Part shown: one piece after another, positions 7,544 through 15,180 of the stretch
Position numbering within the stretch: the stretch's first letter is position 1
Layout: the number at the start of each line of letters is the position of its first letter
From: a virus
Direction: 5' to 3' (one strand)
Length of the DNA stretch: 21,820 bases
Virus record (IMG/VR): IMGVR_UViG_3300005563_000861
Coordinates: 1 to 21,820 of that record
Program-made: the position numbers and the translations under genes
Notes under the pieces: generated by a model
What the model was told of the DNA's origin: nothing
The model's database searches: none
What the model saw: the letters and a program-made list of their open reading frames with translations, nothing else

Positions 7544-8078
7544 TCACAGATTGATCACCTTGTAAGTCGCGTCCGCGCCATCCCCGTCCTTGGACAGCTT
7601 CCCCGTCTTCGTCCAGTACGCCAGGTTGCCGTACAACGTTGTCGCGCTCGCCGCCTCCAGCAGCTTCGCGTAATCCGCGTCCGCCTTGATCTTCTCGATC
7701 AGCTCGGACACCGTGAACGTCTTCAGCCCGTTCGCCAGCAGCTTCATCGCCGCGCCCAACGTCTCCGGCTTGCCGTCCGGCGCTAATAACACCCCACCCG
7801 CGGCAGCACCATTCGTTGCGCCAGCGGATTTCCCGCCCCCCCCCCCGGCTGGATTTCTTGTCGCTTGGTTTGTCGCTTCTCACGTCCAGGAATGCCGGAC
7901 GGTTGCGCGTTTTCTTCGGCTCCGGCACTTCCGTCTCGCCGCCGTACAGGCTCATGATGCCCTCGCGCATCGTCCGCAACTGTTGCAGGTCGCCCTCAAG
8001 CTGGAGTATGTCCCCGTCGATCTCCGCCACCGTCTTGCGGATGTGCGGTGCCATCTGATTGTCCGTGTTCGTTTTCAT
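7544..8078 (-). CDS. Coiled-coil/winged-helix protein, frameshifted at a G11 tract
   Basis: Two frames join into one plausible protein. From the ATG at 8078 the first frame gives MKTNTDNQMAPHIRK, a helical coiled region (DGDILQLEGDLQQLRTMREG) and a Lys/Ser-rich linker ending SDKKSS. At 7836-7846 there is a run of eleven G on the coding strand. Past it the sensible reading is one frame over: GGKSAGATNGAAAGGVLLAP, then a winged-helix-like domain (TFTVSELIEKIKAD, ATTLYGNLAYW, GKLSK, DATYKVINL), stopping at 7544. Deleting one G (ten instead of eleven) restores a continuous protein of about 177 residues. The break could be a sequencing or assembly error, phase variation, a mutation or ribosomal slippage. 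A GTG at 7792 could start the C-terminal part alone, without a clear ribosome site. Confidence 0.6.
7836..7846. repeat. Homopolymer C11/G11 tract at a frameshift
   Basis: Eleven C on the plus strand, read as G11 by the minus-strand gene. This is exactly where the reading frame of the winged-helix protein changes. Confidence 0.9.
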
Positions 8079-8131
8079 TTTTGGATGTGTTGAATGATTT
8101 GTTGCGTTGTTTGAAATGATTGGGTCCAGCG

Positions 8132-8827
<696 letters not shown>

Positions 8828-8854
8828 TTTGATTTGGATGTGTGTTGTTTTGGT

Positions 8855-10306
8855 TTATTGAGTCAAAGTAAAATCAATCGCCCCCTGGTTCGGCTCCACG
8901 TGGAATTGCAACGTCTCGTGGTGGAAATACAGCCAGCGCGCCCCGTTCTGGTTCGTCCCCGGATACCGCTGCTTGCTGTGCGTGAACTTGCTGTCCCACA
9001 CCTTCCGCAACTTCTCCCGCGCCTCCCGGATCACCTCCGGCGCCTTGCTCCGCGCCGCCTCCTCCTGCTTCAGCTCGATCAGCTCCTGCGCCTTCTTCTC
9101 GTTCCGCTCCATCTTCACCACGTTGTCCGGTGCGTCCGTCAACTGCTTCGAGCCCCGCACCTTCTGCTTCATCGAACCGTCCCCCTTGTTCTCATGCACC
9201 ACCACCACCGTGTGCGCCTTCCACTTCATTGAAAAACCGCACACCCCCTGGATGAAATAACCCTGCGCCGCGTAATCATCATCCGCGATCCCCACCTTCA
9301 TCATGTTGTCGATGATGAAAAACTTCCCCCCGTGATGCTCCGCCGCGTAATGGAACGTGTTCAGCAGATCGTTCTTGTCCGTGATCCCCCAGAAATTATA
9401 AAGCACCACCCGCTTGTTCAGCCACGCCAGCGCCCGCACGATCCGGTGGATGTTCTCCTCCGTCCGCTCCAGCTTCCCCAGGCCCATCAACTGCCGCGCC
9501 ATGATCCACAACGTCACCTCCGGCCGCATCTCCATGCTCGCCACCACCACCCGCTCCCCCTCCGCCAGTTGCGCCGCCACGCAGATCGCCATCAGGCTCA
9601 GCATCGAAGTCTTCCCCGAGCCGTTGTCCCCCGTGAACAACGTCGTCTCCCCCGGCCGCAACCGCAGCGTGTACTCGAACGGCAGACGGTACCCGTACTC
9701 ATCCTCCTTCCGGTCAAAAAACTGGTTGTAATACGCCTCCGCAAACTCGTTCGGAAACGACAAATTCTTCGGCTGCACCGTCCCCCGGTGCGTCAGCCGC
9801 ACCCACTCCTCATGCCGCAACTGGATGTTCGCGATCTTGCTCTCCGTCAGCTCCCCGGACTCCATCACCGCCGCCGTCTGCTCGGAATTTTTCTGGATCA
9901 GCCGTCGCGCCACAAATTTTTCCCAGACCAGCCGCAGGTAATCCTCGATCATCGAGGGCGAAACCGCCGCATCCTGGCACTGGCTCAAGTACGCGTACCC
10001 CCCCACCTGCTCCAGCAACCCGCGTGCCTTCAGCTCCGCCTGCACCGTGATCACGTCCAGCCGGCCGTCCCGCGCCTTCAGGAAGGTGATCGCGTTCCAG
10101 ATCGCCAGATGCGCCAGATCGTAAAACACCTCGTCACTCCCGAACTGCGCCTGGCACCGCTCGATCGCCGCCAGCGCCTTCGCCATCTCCCCGTCCACCA
10201 TCGACACCGACCCGCCCAGGCAACACCCCAGCACCGCCCGCTCCGCCAGCCCGTCATGCGGCGGCAGCTTGTCCAGCGTCGGATTTTGTTGGGAAACGGA
10301 TTCCAT
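8855..10306 (-). CDS. dnaB: DnaB-type replicative helicase
   Basis: The product is 483 residues, close to the usual length for DnaB. The N-terminal domain has LAERAVLGCCLGG (20-32) and helices through about 140. The RecA-like motor has a Walker A box GDNGSGKT (226-233), VVVASMEMR (253-261), a Walker B FFIIDN (329-334), a sensor-type His in VVVVHENKG (367-375) and RGSKQLTDAPDNVVKMERN (384-402), which resembles the DnaB arginine-finger region. It unwinds the phage DNA ahead of the fork and would recruit host primase and polymerase. It starts one base after the stop of the exonuclease (TGATATG) with no ribosome site, so it is probably translated by reinitiation. Its likely loader partner is the replisome organiser at 10883-11839. 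Confidence 0.9.
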   Translation of the reverse strand: MESVSQQNPTLDKLPPHDGLAERAVLGCCLGGSVSMVDGEMAKALAAIERCQAQFGSDEVFYDLAHLAIWNAITFLKARDGRLDVITVQAELKARGLLEQVGGYAYLSQCQDAAVSPSMIEDYLRLVWEKFVARRLIQKNSEQTAAVMESGELTESKIANIQLRHEEWVRLTHRGTVQPKNLSFPNEFAEAYYNQFFDRKEDEYGYRLPFEYTLRLRPGETTLFTGDNGSGKTSMLSLMAICVAAQLAEGERVVVASMEMRPEVTLWIMARQLMGLGKLERTEENIHRIVRALAWLNKRVVLYNFWGITDKNDLLNTFHYAAEHHGGKFFIIDNMMKVGIADDDYAAQGYFIQGVCGFSMKWKAHTVVVVHENKGDGSMKQKVRGSKQLTDAPDNVVKMERNEKKAQELIELKQEEAARSKAPEVIREAREKLRKVWDSKFTHSKQRYPGTNQNGARWLYFHHETLQFHVEPNQGAIDFTLTQ

Positions 10307-10307
10307 A

Positions 10308-10835
10308 TCAGAGCTTGATTTGCAGGGCGTAAAGGATGTCCATCAAATGCACCGCCTGGCTCCTGGCATCGTCCAGCGCGTTGTGGTGCGTGCCGGTGCG
10401 TGCCATTTTCACCTGCGGCGCGAGCGCCTTCATCGTCCGGTAACACCGGTCATTCCAAAGCTTCCACGGTGCCTCCTCATGGATCGCCCGGTAGGCCGCC
10501 ACCAAAATCGGGTTGTCAAACGACGCGCCATTGCCCCACACCTCCGCCTCGTCCGGCAACAGCCAGTTCCGGAACTGCGTCAACGCCGTGATCAGTTCGG
10601 TGCCGCCCTGGCAGATGCCGCCCCGCGCCGGCTCGTTCCGCTCCAGCCACCACTTCACCGTGCCCGCGTCGATCGTCAGCCCCGCGCGCTGCGCGTCCAC
10701 CATGTCGATGACCTGGTAAAATTCCTCCCCCAGCTCCATGTTCGCCGGGTTGAACTTCACGGCACCGATCGCCACGATCACCGCGCCCGGGCCGGTGCCC
10801 AAAGTTTCCAGATCCAGCATGACTTGTATTTTCAT
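10308..10835 (-). CDS. DEDDh 3'-5' exonuclease (Rv2179c-like)
   Basis: The product from the ATG at 10835 is 175 residues. The DEDDh residues are all visible: D8 and E10 in MLDLETLGTGPGAVI, D107 in WGNGASFDNPIL, H151 and D155 in GTHHNALDDAR. KWWLERNEPAR (61-71) and CYRTMKALAP (131-140) also match the phage/Rv2179c-like 3'-5' exonuclease group. It would remove nucleotides from 3' ends of DNA or RNA during replication or recombination. An in-frame extension back to 11123 overlaps another gene and is not used. The leader is A-rich with ACACCTATGAAA and no Shine-Dalgarno site. The stop is directly followed by the helicase start. Confidence 0.9.
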   Translation of the reverse strand: MKIQVMLDLETLGTGPGAVIVAIGAVKFNPANMELGEEFYQVIDMVDAQRAGLTIDAGTVKWWLERNEPARGGICQGGTELITALTQFRNWLLPDEAEVWGNGASFDNPILVAAYRAIHEEAPWKLWNDRCYRTMKALAPQVKMARTGTHHNALDDARSQAVHLMDILYALQIKL

Positions 10836-10882
10836 AGGTGTGTTTTCTTCGTTTGTTTTTTGGTTTGAACGTCCGGAGTGGT

Positions 10883-11839
10883 TTAAGCCGTGTGCAACTC
10901 CTCCTCCAGCGCCGCGATTTCTTCCGGCACGCCGCTTTGACGCGCCAGCTCCAGCGCTTGCAAAATCTCCCCGCGCGGCCGCCCCGTTTTTGTCACCCGC
11001 TCGCCGTGGCTGCCATTGGGTCCAGGCACCGCCTGCTCGCGCTGGCCGTAGTAATCGTGAAAGTTCGCGCCGAACAACGTCCCCGGCTTCAGCCAATGCC
11101 GCGCCTTCGGGTCGTTTTTCCACAAAGCCACCTGCCGCCGCAGCATCCGTTCGATCCCCGCCACATCCCGCCCCGCCTCCAGCAGCCGGCCCGTGATCTG
11201 GTCCAGCTCATGCAACGGCGGGTTGAACTTGGAACCCGTCAGCGCGTTCAGCAGCGACACCAGCCTCGCCGCCGTCTCTGCATCGCCCTCCCCCACACCC
11301 CCTGTGGGAGAAGGAACGATAGAAGGAACGAATGATAGTGCGCTGGCTTCGCGGTGGCTTCCTGATGGGGTACCCGTAGGGGGAACCGTTGGGTTATCGT
11401 TGGCTTCCGTCGAAATGCGTCCAGACCCACCTTTAGACCCACCCCTGCGACTGGCCGGAACCGCCGCTATATCCGTACGGTTAACCGTTGGGTTCTCGGT
11501 GGGTTTTTGCCCGCGTCTCCCAAAGGGATTACGCTGCCAGTTCCCCACCATCTGGCTGTTCATCTCGTTCCAATCGTGGATCCGCACCCCGTCTTTTTCA
11601 ACCACCACGAACCCCGGCTTGCCGCACTCCGTCAGACCCTTGAACAGCGCCCCCTCCTGGCCGTCCCAGCCGCAGATCATCTCCACGTACGAGGCATCCG
11701 CCCCCGCCCAGAACTCACCCCGCTGGTTGCTCTGGCAATGCCCCCAGATCGCCACCAGGAACTCCATCGCCCGCTCACCGGCGATGCGCTTCAGACGAAG
11801 GAACTTCGGGTGCCGCGGCAATTCAGGTTCAACACGCAT
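10883..11839 (-). CDS. Phage replisome organiser (DnaD/phg_2220_C-like)
   Basis: The product from the ATG at 11839 is 318 residues. The N-terminal part (MRVEPELPRHPKFLRLKRIA, AMEFLVAIWGHCQSNQRGEF) looks like the winged-helix of phage replication initiators of the O/DnaD type. A Gly/Ser/Thr/Pro-rich linker (about 110-190) follows. The region around residues 198-268 (LVSLLNALTGSKFNPP, GIERMLRRQVALWKNDPK, HWLKPGTLFGANFHDYY) matches what I know of the conserved phage C-terminal domain phg_2220_C. Such proteins bind the origin and load the helicase, here the DnaB two genes downstream. A TTG six codons upstream is also possible; the ATG is preferred but lacks a ribosome site. The origin may lie within the gene, as in lambdoid initiators, but I could not locate iterons. 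Confidence 0.8.
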   Translation of the reverse strand: MRVEPELPRHPKFLRLKRIAGERAMEFLVAIWGHCQSNQRGEFWAGADASYVEMICGWDGQEGALFKGLTECGKPGFVVVEKDGVRIHDWNEMNSQMVGNWQRNPFGRRGQKPTENPTVNRTDIAAVPASRRGGSKGGSGRISTEANDNPTVPPTGTPSGSHREASALSFVPSIVPSPTGGVGEGDAETAARLVSLLNALTGSKFNPPLHELDQITGRLLEAGRDVAGIERMLRRQVALWKNDPKARHWLKPGTLFGANFHDYYGQREQAVPGPNGSHGERVTKTGRPRGEILQALELARQSGVPEEIAALEEELHTA

Positions 11840-11872
11840 GTCAAAAGTAAGGTTCAATCGGATGTCAAAAGT
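11838..11872. repeat. Two direct copies of ATGTCAAAAGT, 24 bp apart
   Basis: ATGTCAAAAGT occurs at 11838-11848 and 11862-11872. On the minus strand this is ACTTTTGACAT, each copy holding TTGACA. The nearer copy includes the ATG of the replisome organiser. The repeats could be a binding site or a local duplication. A good -10 at the right distance is not present. Confidence 0.6.
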
Positions 11873-11875
11873 TGT

Positions 11876-12334
11876 TCACCACCGGCCTGGCTGCCGGGGC
11901 AGTTTTCTCGCCAGCTCATACCGGCCGTCCGCCAGCAACCGCACCGGCACCTCCATCCCCAGCCGGAAATTCGCCACCGTCTTCACCCGCACATTCACCA
12001 CCGCCCGGCTCGGCAACTCCACCGCCATCAGCCGCGGGTTCAGGAAAAACCGCTTCACCCGGCCCTCGATCTCCGCCGCGCCGTTTTTTTGGCCCAGCAC
12101 CGACTTCTCCAGCAACGTCGCCAGCTCCGCCGGCGTCACCGCCAGGCCCGTCACCAGCTCCAGCACGCGGGGCACCGCGTTTTTTGCGTACGCCACCCGC
12201 AACACGTTCAGGTCCCAGTCCAGGCCGTGCCGCAGATTTTTTGTCCGCACCCGCTGAAAATGCTTCACCGCGATCCCGCAGGCCTGCGCCAGCTCCGCCT
12301 CCCCGTGGATGAACACCGTGCCGGACTCGCTCAC
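11876..12334 (-). CDS. Phage early protein of unknown function, possible HTH (152 aa)
   Basis: The product from the GTG at 12334 is 152 residues. The first third (GTVFIHGEAELAQACGIAVK, HFQRVRTKNLRHGLDW) has the spacing of a helix-turn-helix, and the rest is mixed alpha/beta with many Arg/Leu (VLELVTGLAVTPAELATLL, RVKRFFLNPRLMAVELPSRA). It is probably DNA-binding, but I do not recognise the family. AAAGGGGG lies at 12340-12347, five bases upstream, and supports the GTG; an in-frame TTG at 12370 has no such support. It directly precedes the replisome organiser, separated by the direct repeats at 11838-11872. Confidence 0.6.
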   Translation of the reverse strand: MSESGTVFIHGEAELAQACGIAVKHFQRVRTKNLRHGLDWDLNVLRVAYAKNAVPRVLELVTGLAVTPAELATLLEKSVLGQKNGAAEIEGRVKRFFLNPRLMAVELPSRAVVNVRVKTVANFRLGMEVPVRLLADGRYELARKLPRQPGRW

Positions 12335-12495
12335 AGCAACCCCCTTTGCCCAAAAGTTTCCGCAGCCCAATCCCTAGCCGCCTCAACCCCCCCGCCCCGA
12401 ACGCCACCGGCACCCCCCCCTCCCCGGTCCAGCCACGGATGGGATGGATACAAAGATGGATACACACCGCGCAAAACTGTTGATTTCATTGGCAT
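12331..12495 (-). CDS. Possible small gene of 54 codons in the spacer
   Basis: A minus-strand frame runs from the ATG at 12495 (MPMKSTVLRGVYPSLYPSHP) through two G tracts (8 and 7 G) to a TGA that overlaps the GTG start at 12334 (GTGA). The overlap is typical of coupled phage genes, but the frame is low-complexity (Gly-rich), includes the third copy of the interspersed spacer sequence, and has no ribosome site. It may just be a spacer. If it is not coding, the gap 12335-12523 holds only the repeat and the two homopolymer tracts. Confidence 0.25.
   Translation of the reverse strand: MPMKSTVLRGVYPSLYPSHPWLDRGGGGAGGVRGGGVEAARDWAAETFGQRGLL
12387..12420. repeat. C7 and C8 homopolymer tracts
   Basis: Seven C at 12387-12393 and eight C at 12413-12420 lie within one short spacer upstream of the 152-residue gene. 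They add to the G/C runs at 5745 and 7836. Confidence 0.8.
12431..12467 (+). repeat. Divergent interspersed spacer, copy 3 (opposite orientation)
   Basis: AGCCACGGATGG, then GATGGATACAAAGATGGATACAC, on the plus strand follows the same plan as the spacers at 2234 and 4598 (CCACGGATG, then ACA and GAT units) but inverted and more diverged. It contains GATGGATACA twice, 14 bases apart. Confidence 0.4.
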
Positions 12496-12523
12496 ATTTA
12501 ATAGTTAAAGTTCTGACTGCACC

Positions 12524-13225
12524 TCACTCCGCGCCACCAGCCGCACCCGCCGCCGACTCCGCTCGCGCACCCTCGGCCATCGCGCCCCCATTTTGTCCCG
12601 CCGTTCCGCCCCGCAAACCCATTGCCGTGCCGGTCGCTGGGTCTGGAGGTAGGTCTATGACCTTGGATGGGTCTATGGCCGGCGCCGCTTTTTTCAGCCC
12701 CTCGATATACAGATTGAACGCGTCATGTTCGGGCGTCTGGAGTTCATGCACCTCCACGCGGCTCGTCGGTGCGCCCGACAAAAGCTGCCCGTTCTGCACC
12801 GCCACACCCGCCACGATTGCTAGGTCCTTGGCATCCTTCACCGTCAGCTTCCGGCGCTTGTACGGGTCACTCATCACCTCTTCCACGATGAGCTTCGCCG
12901 CCTCCAAGGCATCACCCGCCAGGTCAAAACCCTCGCCAGAAAGCCGCGCCTTCACGCTCTCGATCGTCTGCCCTTCGCGCGTCCGGACCGCCTTCACCGT
13001 GTTTTTGGACACCTTCAGCGTGTCCGCGATCTTCTGTGCGCCCCAACCACGCGCCAGCAACGCCACCACACCGCGATAAATCTCCGGCTTCTGGGCGAAC
13101 AAACGGTCCCCCGTGAACTCACCCTCATGCTCCAGCATCTGATCCGTAAAAACATCCGCCGCATAACCAGGCTGCCCTGGTAACAACGGCTGACCATCAG
13201 CCTCTGGATTGATAAGCGAATCCAT
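12524..13225 (-). CDS. Helix-turn-helix protein; possible small terminase or early regulator
   Basis: The product is 233 residues. Residues 51-82 (RGVVALLARGWGAQKIADTL, then KVSKNTVKAVRT) form a clear helix-turn-helix. A long helical middle follows (GDALEAAKLIVEEVMSDPYK, KDAKDLAIVAGVAVQNGQLL), then SGAPTSRVEVHE and an Ala/Gly-rich tail. HTH plus a QLLSGAPTSRVEV-like segment is reminiscent of small-terminase-like phage proteins, and no other small terminase is evident, but the gene is over 8 kb upstream of the large subunit, so an early regulator is equally likely. The start has GAGG only two bases upstream of the ATG, the same GAGGATATG context as the gene at 13705. It is separated from the gene above it by a likely terminator. 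Confidence 0.65.
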   Translation of the reverse strand: MDSLINPEADGQPLLPGQPGYAADVFTDQMLEHEGEFTGDRLFAQKPEIYRGVVALLARGWGAQKIADTLKVSKNTVKAVRTREGQTIESVKARLSGEGFDLAGDALEAAKLIVEEVMSDPYKRRKLTVKDAKDLAIVAGVAVQNGQLLSGAPTSRVEVHELQTPEHDAFNLYIEGLKKAAPAIDPSKVIDLPPDPATGTAMGLRGGTAGQNGGAMAEGARAESAAGAAGGAE

Positions 13226-13234
13226 ATCCTCAAA

Positions 13235-13265
13235 AGTAAAAATAAATAAACGGGCGCCCGCTTTA
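13235..13265 (-). terminator. Likely rho-independent terminator after the excisionase-like gene
   Basis: Immediately after the TAA of the HTH gene, the minus strand reads AAGCGGGCGCCCGTTT, which can fold with a GCGC loop and five or six pairs, followed by ATTTATTTTTA. The stem is short, so efficiency is uncertain. Confidence 0.4.
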
Positions 13266-13463
13266 TACGGTCTGCCCCTCCAGGAACGCGTTCACCGCGC
13301 TCGCCGGGATCCGCGTGATCCGGTGCCCCAGCTTCCGCACCGGCGCGATCTTCCCCTGGCCGATCCACCGCCACACCGTGGACACATCCACCTTCAGCTT
13401 CGCCGCCACCTCATCCGGCGTCAGCTGCTCCTCCACGACCTTGTTGGCAACGTGTTTCGACAT
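13263..13463 (-). CDS. Excisionase-like helix-turn-helix protein
   Basis: The product from the ATG at 13463 is 66 residues, the size of an excisionase. Residues about 11-60 (EEQLTPDEVAAKLKVDVSTV, WRWIGQGKIAPVRKLGHRIT, RIPASAVNAFLEG) match the HTH_17/MerR-type fold used by phage excisionases and small regulators: helix, VSTVWRWI recognition helix, a basic wing and a final helix. It would bind DNA near the attachment site or an early promoter and could direct the integrase towards excision, although it lies 2.4 kb from the integrase. A longer frame to 13580 overlaps the neighbour and is not used. The start lacks a Shine-Dalgarno site. Confidence 0.75.
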   Translation of the reverse strand: MSKHVANKVVEEQLTPDEVAAKLKVDVSTVWRWIGQGKIAPVRKLGHRITRIPASAVNAFLEGQTV

Positions 13464-13480
13464 GGGAAAAATTGAAAAAC

Positions 13481-13705
13481 CTACGACCGCCAGCCACCAT
13501 TCACCGCCAGCCAGAAATGCAACCGCCGGCCGCGGTGATTCACCTCCTGGAGGCCAAAAAAAGAACTGAACCAGCCGCAACGGTCACCGCGACCGCCAGC
13601 AGCACAGACGAATTTGCTAAAACAACTGCGCCGGAAATAAGGCGGGTTATCGCTACGCCGCGACTGGTTCAAAAATTGAAAAAGCTGATCGGTGGTCGCC
13701 TTCAT
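13481..13705 (-). CDS. Small early protein of unknown function (74 aa)
   Basis: The frame from the ATG at 13705 encodes 74 residues: MKATTDQLFQFLNQSRRSD, an Arg/Phe/Cys-rich middle (FRRSCFSKFVCAAGGRGD) and an aromatic end (RRLHFWLAVNGGWRS). I do not recognise it. Support comes from position: it fits neatly between the neighbours (16 bases after one stop, 17 before the next start) and its start context GAGGATATG is the same as at 13225. A plus-strand frame overlaps it (13472-13870) but has no such context. Confidence 0.45.
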   Translation of the reverse strand: MKATTDQLFQFLNQSRRSDNPPYFRRSCFSKFVCAAGGRGDRCGWFSSFFGLQEVNHRGRRLHFWLAVNGGWRS

Positions 13706-13721
13706 ATCCTCGGATGCAACG

Positions 13722-14222
13722 TCACGTTGCCCACCGTCCTTTCGGAAAAGCATTATGCTCCGCCTCCGACAAAACCCCGCGCGCCACCAACTGCTGCGCC
13801 AGGCCCGCATCCAGCGGAGAAAGAGAAAGAGGTTGGACGGCTACTTTACTTACTGCCTTCCCTGGATTAACAGACGCCTTAGCACAAGGGATCGGGGCCA
13901 CACCAGACCCGGCATCCTGCGGACTGCCGGCAGCAGACTTCATTTCACCGTCCGAAATTAAGGCGGGTGGCTGTATGCTGGCACTCCGCACTCCGCACTC
14001 CGCACTCGCCGCGATCGCGGCAATAAATTCAATCGCCACATCCAGCTCATGGATCGCCAACTGACACTGAAACCCCGCCCGCAAATGCCCCAGCCGGGCC
14101 AGCTGCTCGCTCACCCGGCCTGCGTACGCGCGCAACTCATGCAACGCCGCCTCCGCCTGCACCTGCCGCTCCGCCTTGGACAACGCCGGCTCAAACCCCG
14201 GATTTTGATCGGTGGTGTTCAT
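13722..14222 (-). CDS. Early protein with helical N-terminus and 7-bp repeat (166 aa)
   Basis: The product from the ATG at 14222 is 166 residues. The first 80 residues are a long amphipathic helical region (EPALSKAERQVQAEAALHEL, GRVSEQLARLGHLRAGFQCQ, HELDVAIEFIAAIAA). A low-complexity middle is encoded partly by a 7-bp tandem repeat (SAECGVRSAS). The C-terminal segment (SPLDAGLAQQLVARGVLSEA) looks helical again. No family is recognised. The start overlaps the stop of the upstream gene by ATGA, so it is in the same operon. The repeat makes the reading frame vulnerable to slippage. Confidence 0.6.
   Translation of the reverse strand: MNTTDQNPGFEPALSKAERQVQAEAALHELRAYAGRVSEQLARLGHLRAGFQCQLAIHELDVAIEFIAAIAASAECGVRSASIQPPALISDGEMKSAAGSPQDAGSGVAPIPCAKASVNPGKAVSKVAVQPLSLSPLDAGLAQQLVARGVLSEAEHNAFPKGRWAT
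13981..14008. repeat. 7-bp tandem repeat (GCACTCC), four copies
   Basis: GCACTCC is repeated three times and followed by GCACTCG. The unit is not a multiple of three and lies within the 166-residue coding sequence. Confidence 0.9.
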
Positions 14223-14656
14223 GAGTAACGCAGCTTCGTCATTTCCTTCCACACCGCCTTCACCAGGCTCCACTCACAGGCAACCTCCAGCGCGCGCTTC
14301 AAAGACTGGTTACCCAGCTTGGAATAATATGCCCGCTTCCCACGCGATTCATTGGGAGCCCACGTCTTGAAATCCTGCCAGTTACGCAAGTGATGGCGCA
14401 TCTTGCCCCGCACACCATTGAAAGCCTCACGGATGCAATCCAGATCCCGCGGCGAAGGATCCACCATTTGAGAGATATAGACCGGCAACCGGCCTGGCTG
14501 AAAAGTCTCATACTCCAACTGCACCCACGTCTGACCGGCATTGTAGCCGCTGTCTTCAGCGTACCGCTTCACCTTCAGCAGGTAGTCCACATCCGCCACC
14601 GTCACCGAATATTCAGTGATCAGATCGCCCGTCATGGGTGTGGCCCTGGAGATCAT
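14219..14656 (-). CDS. Early protein of unknown function (145 aa)
   Basis: The product is 145 residues. A beta-rich N-terminal half (ITEYSVTVADVDYLLKVKRY, TWVQLEYETFQPGRLPVYIS) leads into a basic helical half (DLDCIREAFNGVRGKMRHHL, WQDFKTWAPN, SLKRALEVACEWSLVKAVWK). The basic helices could bind nucleic acid, but no family is recognised. The ATG at 14656 overlaps the stop of the preceding gene and has GGAGGT at 14663-14668, seven bases upstream, so I prefer it to the ATG at 14635. It is coupled at its 3' end to the 166-residue gene. Confidence 0.65.
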   Translation of the reverse strand: MISRATPMTGDLITEYSVTVADVDYLLKVKRYAEDSGYNAGQTWVQLEYETFQPGRLPVYISQMVDPSPRDLDCIREAFNGVRGKMRHHLRNWQDFKTWAPNESRGKRAYYSKLGNQSLKRALEVACEWSLVKAVWKEMTKLRYS

Positions 14657-14934
14657 CCCACCACCTCCAATTCACTCTCCGTCGAAATATTATGCCCCCG
14701 CTCCTCGCGCTGGAATTGGACCCGCTTACCACCCGCCGTCTGCACCACCACCGTCCTGCGCGCCACCGGCACGATCTTCGCGCGACACTCATTCACCAGC
14801 ACCACACGATGGACCTCATGTGCAAAACGCACCAACATCCCGGGGCGCAACCGCGCCAGCGAAGCCGGAGAACACCCCATAGCCAAACCGCCTTCGGCTT
14901 GGCAACGTGGCATTGTGGCACTCATCGGCTTCAT
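14653..14934 (-). CDS. Small early protein, possible SH3-like fold (93 aa)
   Basis: The product is 93 residues. After a Met/Cys-rich start (MKPMSATMPRCQAEGG) the region LARLRPGMLVRFAHEVHRVV, LVNECRAKIVPVARRTVVVQ looks like a small beta barrel of the SH3/KOW type often found in phage accessory proteins, followed by a charged tail. The second methionine (14925) is an alternative start; neither has a Shine-Dalgarno site. Its stop overlaps the next gene's start (TGATG arrangement). Function unknown. Confidence 0.5.
   Translation of the reverse strand: MKPMSATMPRCQAEGGLAMGCSPASLARLRPGMLVRFAHEVHRVVLVNECRAKIVPVARRTVVVQTAGGKRVQFQREERGHNISTESELEVVG
14663..14668 (-). promoter_or_regulatory. Ribosome binding site GGAGGT of the 145-aa gene
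   Basis: GGAGGT lies six to seven bases before the ATG at 14656, inside the end of the preceding gene. It fixes the longer of two possible starts. Confidence 0.7.
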
Positions 14935-14945
14935 ATTTTAAAAAC

Positions 14946-14985
14946 GACAAAAAAAGGTGAAAACCAGCGCCCTCAAGCGCTCACG
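14946..14985 (-). terminator. Possible terminator after the minus-strand RHH gene
   Basis: AGCGC and GCGCT can pair across the RHH stop codon region, followed by GGTTTTCACC and a run of seven T on the minus strand. The stem is only five pairs, so this is a weak call. If it works, it would limit readthrough from the RHH promoter into the early genes. Confidence 0.3.
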
Positions 14986-15176
14986 GCCTCCGGTTCAGGC
15001 TTCAAAGCCGGCACCACCGGCGGAATCTCCGGCGTCCCAATCCCCAAATCCCGCCGGATGAGCCGCCGCAAATACTGGCTCCGGTTCAAGTCCAGTTCAT
15101 CCGCCCGGGAATCAATTTTCCCAAGCAAATCCGGCTCGATTTGCACAGTTACATTCTTAAACTCATCGGCTTTCAT
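14973..15176 (-). CDS. Ribbon-helix-helix (CopG/Arc-type) regulator A
   Basis: The product is 67 residues. The order strand (FKNVTVQIEPDLLGKI), helix (DSRADELDLNRSQYLRRLIR) and a Pro-rich tail is typical of ribbon-helix-helix repressors, which bind DNA as dimers of dimers through the paired strands. LNRSQYL (about 30-36) is identical in the divergent regulator at 15267. The start codon abuts the operator-like repeats at 15181-15206, so autoregulation is likely. The protein may control the lysis-lysogeny decision or the early operon, which continues downstream of it on the same strand. Confidence 0.8.
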   Translation of the reverse strand: MKADEFKNVTVQIEPDLLGKIDSRADELDLNRSQYLRRLIRRDLGIGTPEIPPVVPALKPEPEAVSA

Positions 15177-15180
15177 GTGG

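Noticed and set aside
9332-10318. Plus-strand open frame opposite the helicase
   Set aside because: The Arg/His/Pro-rich composition is typical of an antisense shadow; the opposite strand encodes a complete DnaB with all motifs.
10308-11123. Longer version of the exonuclease starting at 11123
   Set aside because: The added 96 residues overlap the replisome organiser in another frame and precede the conserved MLDLET start of the family.
11838-11872. Promoter built on TTGACA in the direct repeats
   Set aside because: No acceptable -10 hexamer lies 15-19 bases downstream of either copy.
13472-13870. Plus-strand frame of 132 codons overlapping the 74- and 166-residue genes
   Set aside because: It overlaps two minus-strand genes that fit the operon spacing, has no promoter or ribosome site, and has no recognised domain. 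It is less clear-cut than the other shadows.
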